Positions 4,765 to 7,908 of a stretch of 7,908 nucleotides of DNA are shown piece after piece; position 1 is the first letter of the stretch, and each line of letters begins with the position of its first letter. The notes beneath the pieces are model-generated. The model did no database searches, was not told where the DNA came from, and was given only the letters and a program-made list of their open reading frames with translations. The translations under genes and the position numbers were made by a program. The stretch covers positions 1-7,908 of the forward strand of contig JAWLCQ010000204.1 in the NCBI GenBank assembly GCA_041687095.1, read 5' to 3'. The DNA is from JAWLCQ01 sp041687095. GTDB taxonomy: Bacteria > Planctomycetota > Phycisphaerae > SM23-33.

Positions 4765-4923
4765 CCTCTCCCCTCGGGGAGAGGTCCCCGCGAAGCGGGG
4801 GGTGAGGGGGCGCTGCCGCACCAGCAGGGACAGGAACTCGCTGCCGAGCAGATCCCCACCCCACAGGTCTGGAAGGCCCCCCTCATCTGTCGCTCCGCGA
4901 CATCTTCTCCCCCAGGGGAGAAG
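4765..4923. repeat. Interspersed palindromic repeats upstream of rpe
   Basis: Two palindromic blocks flank a plain stretch. The first has CCTCTCCCC (4765-4773) paired with GGGGAGAGG (4776-4784), then CCCCGC/GCGGGG (4786-4791, 4795-4800). The second has TGTCG/CGACA (4888-4892, 4898-4902) and CTTCTCCCC/GGGGAGAAG (4904-4912, 4915-4923), introduced by CCCCTCATC. This style resembles the mosaic intergenic repeats described in rhizobia and other genomes (CCCTCATC...CTTCTCCCC...GGGGAGAAGG). Related blocks recur at 7718-7849. No gene is supported between 4759 and 4995. Confidence 0.7.
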
Positions 4924-4968
4924 GGTTGATCGACCCCTTACATCTTTCGGTCCCGTGTGCCAACCGGG

Positions 4969-4974
4969 TATCAT
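4969..4974 (+). promoter_or_regulatory. Possible -10 element of the rpe-accD cluster
   Basis: TATCAT (5 of 6 to TATAAT) lies 21 nt before the rpe ATG. The -35 region is poor (TTCGGT at 4946-4951, 17-bp spacer). The leader would be only about 15 nt. The upstream neighbourhood GGGTATCAT resembles GGTATGAT before tatA. Confidence 0.3.
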
Positions 4975-4995
4975 AGCACCCGCGAGCGTGAAGAC

Positions 4996-5709
4996 ATGAG
5001 CAAGCGAAAGCCCCACAACCCGTGGAACGACCTCGACGGCCGCATCGCCATCGCACCGTCGCTGCTGGCGACGGATTTCGCGCGCGTGGGCGAGCAGGTC
5101 GACCAGGTCCTCGCCGCCGGGGCCGACGTCCTCCACGTGGACATCATGGACGGGCACTTTGTGCCCAACCTCTCCATGGGCCCGGGGTTCTGCAAGGCCA
5201 TCCGCGCCTACACCGACGCCCCCCTCGACGTGCACCTGATGGTCACCGACCCCGCCTACTACATCGATCGCTTCAGCGAAGCGGGCGCCGATTCCATCAC
5301 CTTCCACATCGAGGCGACGGACGAACCGCTCGCCCTCGTCGAGCGGCTGCACGAGCGCGGCCTGGGCGCCGGGGTGACGCTCAAGCCCGGTACGCCCGCC
5401 GAGTCGCTCCGCCCCGTCATCGATGCGGTGGAGCTGGTCCTCGTCATGACCGTCGAGCCCGGGTACGGCGGGCAGGCGTTCATGGAGGACCAGTTGGACA
5501 AGATCGCCGCCGTCCGCGCCATGCTGGGCGACGCCCGCCGCGTGGAGGTGGACGGGGGCATCAACCCCGACACCGCCCGCCGCTGCGCCCAACGGGGGGC
5601 CGATACCTTCGTTGCGGGGGTCAACGTCTTCCGCGCCCCGGATATCCCCGCCGCCGTCCGCGAACTCCGCGACGGGGCCCAGACCGGCCAAAGGATGCGA
5701 AACCCATGA
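4996..5709 (+). CDS. rpe: Ribulose-phosphate 3-epimerase
   Basis: This 237-residue TIM-barrel enzyme interconverts ribulose 5-phosphate and xylulose 5-phosphate in the pentose phosphate (or Calvin) pathway. Seen motifs: IAPSLLATDF near residue 19; HVDIMDGHFVPN (47-58), with metal ligand His47 and catalytic/metal Asp49; DVHLMV with His80; MTVEPGYGGQ (151-160) of the phosphate region; and VDGGIN with catalytic Asp186. All four expected metal ligands are present. The phosphate-site sequence near 208-212 is GVNVF where most family members have GSAVF or GSAIF, so a serine is missing. The ATG at 4996 has only a weak ribosome site. An in-frame GTG at 4957 would add 13 residues unlike the family and precede the candidate promoter, so it was not chosen. 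The stop overlaps the accD start by 4 nt (ATGA), indicating translational coupling. Confidence 0.96.
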   Translation: MSKRKPHNPWNDLDGRIAIAPSLLATDFARVGEQVDQVLAAGADVLHVDIMDGHFVPNLSMGPGFCKAIRAYTDAPLDVHLMVTDPAYYIDRFSEAGADSITFHIEATDEPLALVERLHERGLGAGVTLKPGTPAESLRPVIDAVELVLVMTVEPGYGGQAFMEDQLDKIAAVRAMLGDARRVEVDGGINPDTARRCAQRGADTFVAGVNVFRAPDIPAAVRELRDGAQTGQRMRNP

Positions 5710-6575
5710 GCGTGATCCCTACCGAACCCCGCAAACCGTTCGACGCCTCCGCCTTCGAGGGCCCGGCCATGCGGCCGAAGCGCGAGGTGCCCGACGGGCT
5801 ATGGATGCGCTGCGACGACTGCGAGAAGATGCTCTACCGCAAGGTCGTCACCGAGAACCTCGAGGTCTGCCCGGAGTGCGGCAAGCACTTCCGCGTCAGC
5901 GCCCGCGCCCGCATCGCCCAACTCATGGACGAGGGGACGTTCGAGGAACTCGACGCCAACGTCGGCCCTGCCGATCCGCTCAAGTTCGAGTGGGCGGGCA
6001 AGAAGTTCGCCGACCGCATCCGCGCCGAGCAGGCCAAGACCGGCAACCTCGAGGCGATGCACACCGGGATCGGCTTCATCCGAGGCCGCCGCGTCGCCCT
6101 GGGCGTGATGGACGGGGACTGGCTGATGGGCTCGATGGGCTCGGTGGTGGGGGAGAAGATCGCCCGCCTCTTCGAACGCGCCACCGAGGAGAAGCTCCCC
6201 GTCATCCTCGTGTGCATGTCCGGGGGGGCGCGCATGCACGAGGGGGCCCTGTCGCTGATGCAGATGGGCAAGACCTCGGCGGCGCTCGCACGCTACGACG
6301 ACGCGGGCGGGCTGTACATCGCCCTCCTCACCGACCCCACGACCGGGGGCACGACCGCGAGCTTTGCCATGCTGGGCGACATCATCCTCGCCGAGCCCAA
6401 GGCCGAGATCGGCTTCGCCGGCAAACGCGTCATCGCCAACACCATCAAGACCGAACTGCCCGAGGGGTTCCAGTCCGCCGAGTTCCTCCTGGAGCACGGG
6501 TTCATCGACCGCATCGTCCCCCGCCACCAACTGCGGTCGGAACTGGCGAAGCTGATCGACTACCTCGCACCGTGA
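5706..6575 (+). CDS. accD: Acetyl-CoA carboxylase carboxyltransferase, beta subunit
   Basis: This 289-residue subunit pairs with AccA to move carboxyl from biotin to acetyl-CoA, forming malonyl-CoA for fatty acid synthesis. The N-terminal zinc ribbon is complete: Cys36, Cys39 (WMRCDDC), Cys55 and Cys58 (VCPECGKHFR). The crotonase-like carboxyltransferase core follows: MGSMGSVVGEKI (141-152), MSGGARMHEG (171-180), DPTTGGTTASFAMLGD (210-225) and IGFAGKRVI (235-243), where many homologues have GPRVI. Length matches the family. AAAGGA lies 10 nt before the ATG at 5706, inside rpe, and the start overlaps the rpe stop. accA is not in this window, nor are the biotin carrier or carboxylase genes. Coupling to rpe links carbohydrate and lipid supply genes in one transcript, though no direct functional partnership is implied. 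Confidence 0.97.
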   Translation: MSVIPTEPRKPFDASAFEGPAMRPKREVPDGLWMRCDDCEKMLYRKVVTENLEVCPECGKHFRVSARARIAQLMDEGTFEELDANVGPADPLKFEWAGKKFADRIRAEQAKTGNLEAMHTGIGFIRGRRVALGVMDGDWLMGSMGSVVGEKIARLFERATEEKLPVILVCMSGGARMHEGALSLMQMGKTSAALARYDDAGGLYIALLTDPTTGGTTASFAMLGDIILAEPKAEIGFAGKRVIANTIKTELPEGFQSAEFLLEHGFIDRIVPRHQLRSELAKLIDYLAP

Positions 6576-6585
6576 GGCACGGCCC

Positions 6586-7689
6586 ATGAACCAGGAACGG
6601 CAGATCAAGCACCAGCGCGTCATCGACTACCTCGACGCCCACGCGCTCGACGCGGTCCTCCTCGCCCGCCGCGGGACCTTCAGTTGGTACACCGGCGGGG
6701 CGCACAACCACGTCAACACCGCCACCGACGTGGGCAACAGCTACCTGCTCGTCGACCGCACCGATGCCCGCGTCCTCACCACCAACATCGAGGCCGCCCG
6801 CCTCCGCACCGAGGAACTCGCCGGGCGCGACATCGAGGTCATCGAGTACCCCTGGCACGACGCGCAGGAGCGGCGAAAGGCCTTCGCCTCCGCCATCGGC
6901 CCGCGGCGAACGGCCGCCGATGCCGCCCTGCCCTTCCTCGACCTGCCCGTCCTGGGCGCGGACTTCGACCGCCTCCGCTGGACGCTCACCGACAGCGAGA
7001 TCGTCCGCTACCGCGCCCTGTGCACCGAGACCGTCCACTGCGTCGAGTCCGCCGCCCGCGAGGCCGAGCCCGGGGTCACGGAGAACGAACTCGCGGGGCG
7101 GCTCGCCGATCGCCTGCGGGCGGTGGGGGCGCTGCCCTGGGTGCTCCTCGTCGCGGCCGACGGGCGCATCGAACGCTACCGCCACCCCCTGCCCACCGAC
7201 GCCGAGGCCCACCGCTACTTCATGCTCGTCACCTGCGCGGAGCGCGACGGGCTGATCTGTGCGGCGACGCGGCTGGCGTCGTTCGTGGACGTTCCGGAGG
7301 ACCTCGCGAGGCGGCACTGCGCGGTGGCGACGGTGGATGCGGCGCTGATTCTGGGGACCGTCCCCGGGGCGACGCTGGGCGAGCTGTTCGCCCTCGCCCA
7401 GCGGGCGTACGCCGAGACCGGCCACGCGGAGGAATGGCGGAACCACCACCAGGGCGGGTCCTGCGGGTACAACCCCCGCGAGGTCGTCGCGACCCCCAAC
7501 GACGCCACCCAAGTCCTCGCCAACCAGGCCTTCGCCTGGAACCCCTCGATCACGGGCACCAAGTCCGAGGACACCGTCCTGTGCACCCCCGACGGCACGG
7601 CCCCGCTCGCCGCACCCACCGACTGGCCCACGGTCACCGTCGAGTGGGAGGGCCAGTCCATGGAACGCCCGGCCATCCTGCGGCTGTAG
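6586..7689 (+). CDS. M24 (aminopeptidase P/creatinase) fold protein, probably non-catalytic
   Basis: This 367-residue protein has the two-part M24 layout: an N-terminal creatinase-like domain (about 1-135, with LDAVLLARRGTFSWYTGGAHN and TTNIEAARLRTEEL) and a C-terminal pita-bread domain (about 136-335). True M24 peptidases bind two metals with Asp, Asp, His, Glu, Glu. Here the His region reads WRNHHQGGSCGYNPRE (284-299) and the last Glu is kept in TKSEDTVL (Glu328). The Asp pair region reads CAERDGLICAATRL without the usual DxG...D pattern, and the EPG glutamate is replaced in WNPS (318-321). Peptidase activity is therefore doubtful. Close-looking proteins from other bacteria and haloarchaea, recalled from memory, are often labelled M24 peptidase or even antitoxin VapB; no PIN toxin is next to it, and that label seems misleading. 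It starts 10 nt after accD, with GAGG overlapping the accD stop as ribosome site, so it is probably the last gene of the rpe-accD unit. Confidence 0.85.
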   Translation: MNQERQIKHQRVIDYLDAHALDAVLLARRGTFSWYTGGAHNHVNTATDVGNSYLLVDRTDARVLTTNIEAARLRTEELAGRDIEVIEYPWHDAQERRKAFASAIGPRRTAADAALPFLDLPVLGADFDRLRWTLTDSEIVRYRALCTETVHCVESAAREAEPGVTENELAGRLADRLRAVGALPWVLLVAADGRIERYRHPLPTDAEAHRYFMLVTCAERDGLICAATRLASFVDVPEDLARRHCAVATVDAALILGTVPGATLGELFALAQRAYAETGHAEEWRNHHQGGSCGYNPREVVATPNDATQVLANQAFAWNPSITGTKSEDTVLCTPDGTAPLAAPTDWPTVTVEWEGQSMERPAILRL

Positions 7690-7717
7690 CGGAAGCCCCC
7701 CCCAGACCCTCCAGACG

Positions 7718-7849
7718 CCCCTCATCGGTTCCGCGACTTCGCTCCGGACAGCTTCCCCCCGCGGGGAGAAGGGTCCGCGCAGCGGGTGTCCAAACCCCTC
7801 TCCCCGCGGGGAGAGGTCATCGAGCGCAGCGAGGGAGAGGGGGCGCTCG
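7718..7849. repeat. Interspersed palindromic repeats downstream of the rpe cluster
   Basis: The block opens with CCCCTCATC and GCTCCGGACAGC. It then has the near palindrome CTTCCCCCCGC/GCGGGGAGAAG (7752-7771, one mismatch), the perfect 20-bp palindrome CCTCTCCCCGCGGGGAGAGG (7797-7816), and a CGAGCGC/GCGCTCG pair (7821-7827, 7843-7849). Parts match the block at 4765-4923, in a different order. The first hairpins could act as transcript ends for the rpe cluster; no T-run is present. No gene is visible from 7690 to 7908. Confidence 0.7.
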
Positions 7850-7889
7850 CACACCCGCATGCTTCCGACCTCGCAGGGAGTAATGCCCA

Positions 7890-7908
7890 CGGGACGCTGT
7901 TTGTCCCG
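7890..7908 (+). other. Terminal hairpin cut by the window edge
   Basis: CGGGAC (7890-7895) and GTCCCG (7903-7908) form a 6-bp stem around GCTGTTT at the very end of the window. Whether a T-run or a gene follows cannot be seen, so it may be a terminator, part of a leader, or chance. An ATG at 7883 with AGGGAG close upstream is too near the edge to support a gene. Confidence 0.3.

Noticed and set aside
2983..5691. A 902-codon open frame on the minus strand, antisense to pgk and rpe
   Set aside because: It is a shadow frame typical of GC-rich DNA, running across pgk, rpe, tandem arrays and palindromic repeats. The plus-strand proteins carry all diagnostic motifs, and the antisense translation shows no domain pattern.
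6586..7689. A VapBC toxin-antitoxin system suggested by the VapB label given to relatives
   Set aside because: The protein is a 367-residue M24-fold protein, not a small DNA-binding antitoxin, and no PIN-domain toxin lies beside it.
1..7908. tRNA, rRNA or recognised riboswitches
   Set aside because: I saw no tRNA T-loop GTTCGA with a matching acceptor, no rRNA signature and no known aptamer motif. The TTCGA in the tandem repeats is part of CTTCGACAGG and has no cloverleaf context.

Overview
The window is GC-rich bacterial DNA with strong G/C bias at third codon positions. It carries six protein genes, all housekeeping or plainly chromosomal, separated by unusually repeat-rich spacers. The gene style points to Planctomycetota, perhaps the Phycisphaerae: a TatA with an FGGKKLPELARGLG hinge, a GAPDH with a KPGYDSHL insertion, a small membrane protein with a PH-like tail, and weak -10 elements in GC-rich DNA. 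This assignment is an inference from family resemblance and was not tested by any search.

Layout. Positions 1-235 hold repeats only: a 24-bp tandem repeat and an inverted copy of a composite repeat module. On the minus strand follow tatA (236-505) and, upstream of it in transcription order, a two-helix membrane protein with a PH-like C-terminal domain (564-1088). A divergent promoter region (1089-1334) separates this pair from gap (GAPDH, 1335-2354), which ends in a textbook intrinsic terminator. About 1 kb without genes follows (2355-3384). It contains an 18-bp periodic array, two nearly identical 203-bp direct repeats, several copies of a strong 18-nt hairpin, and an 11-bp tandem array just upstream of the pgk promoter. 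pgk (3385-4638) ends in a 12-bp hairpin. A 357-bp spacer with a heptamer array and palindromic interspersed repeats leads to a tight cluster rpe-accD-M24-like gene (4996-7689). The window closes with more interspersed palindromic repeat (7690-7908).

How the genes fit together. Gap and Pgk catalyse consecutive steps of lower glycolysis/gluconeogenesis. Rpe serves the pentose phosphate pathway. AccD is the carboxyltransferase beta subunit of acetyl-CoA carboxylase, at the entry to fatty acid synthesis. rpe and accD overlap by 4 nt and the M24-like gene starts 10 nt after accD, so these three are probably co-transcribed. gap and pgk are likely separate transcription units because a terminator and 1 kb of repeats lie between them. 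TatA is the pore-forming component of twin-arginine export; tatB and tatC are not in the window.

No new gene system is evident. The unexplained signal is the repeat architecture: a hairpin family whose outer stem pairs covary between copies, a composite module present three times, with one copy inverted and its central segment flipped relative to short inverted arms, and an 11-bp (about one helical turn) array upstream of pgk. The M24-like protein is also notable for having apparently lost three of the five metal ligands of its family.
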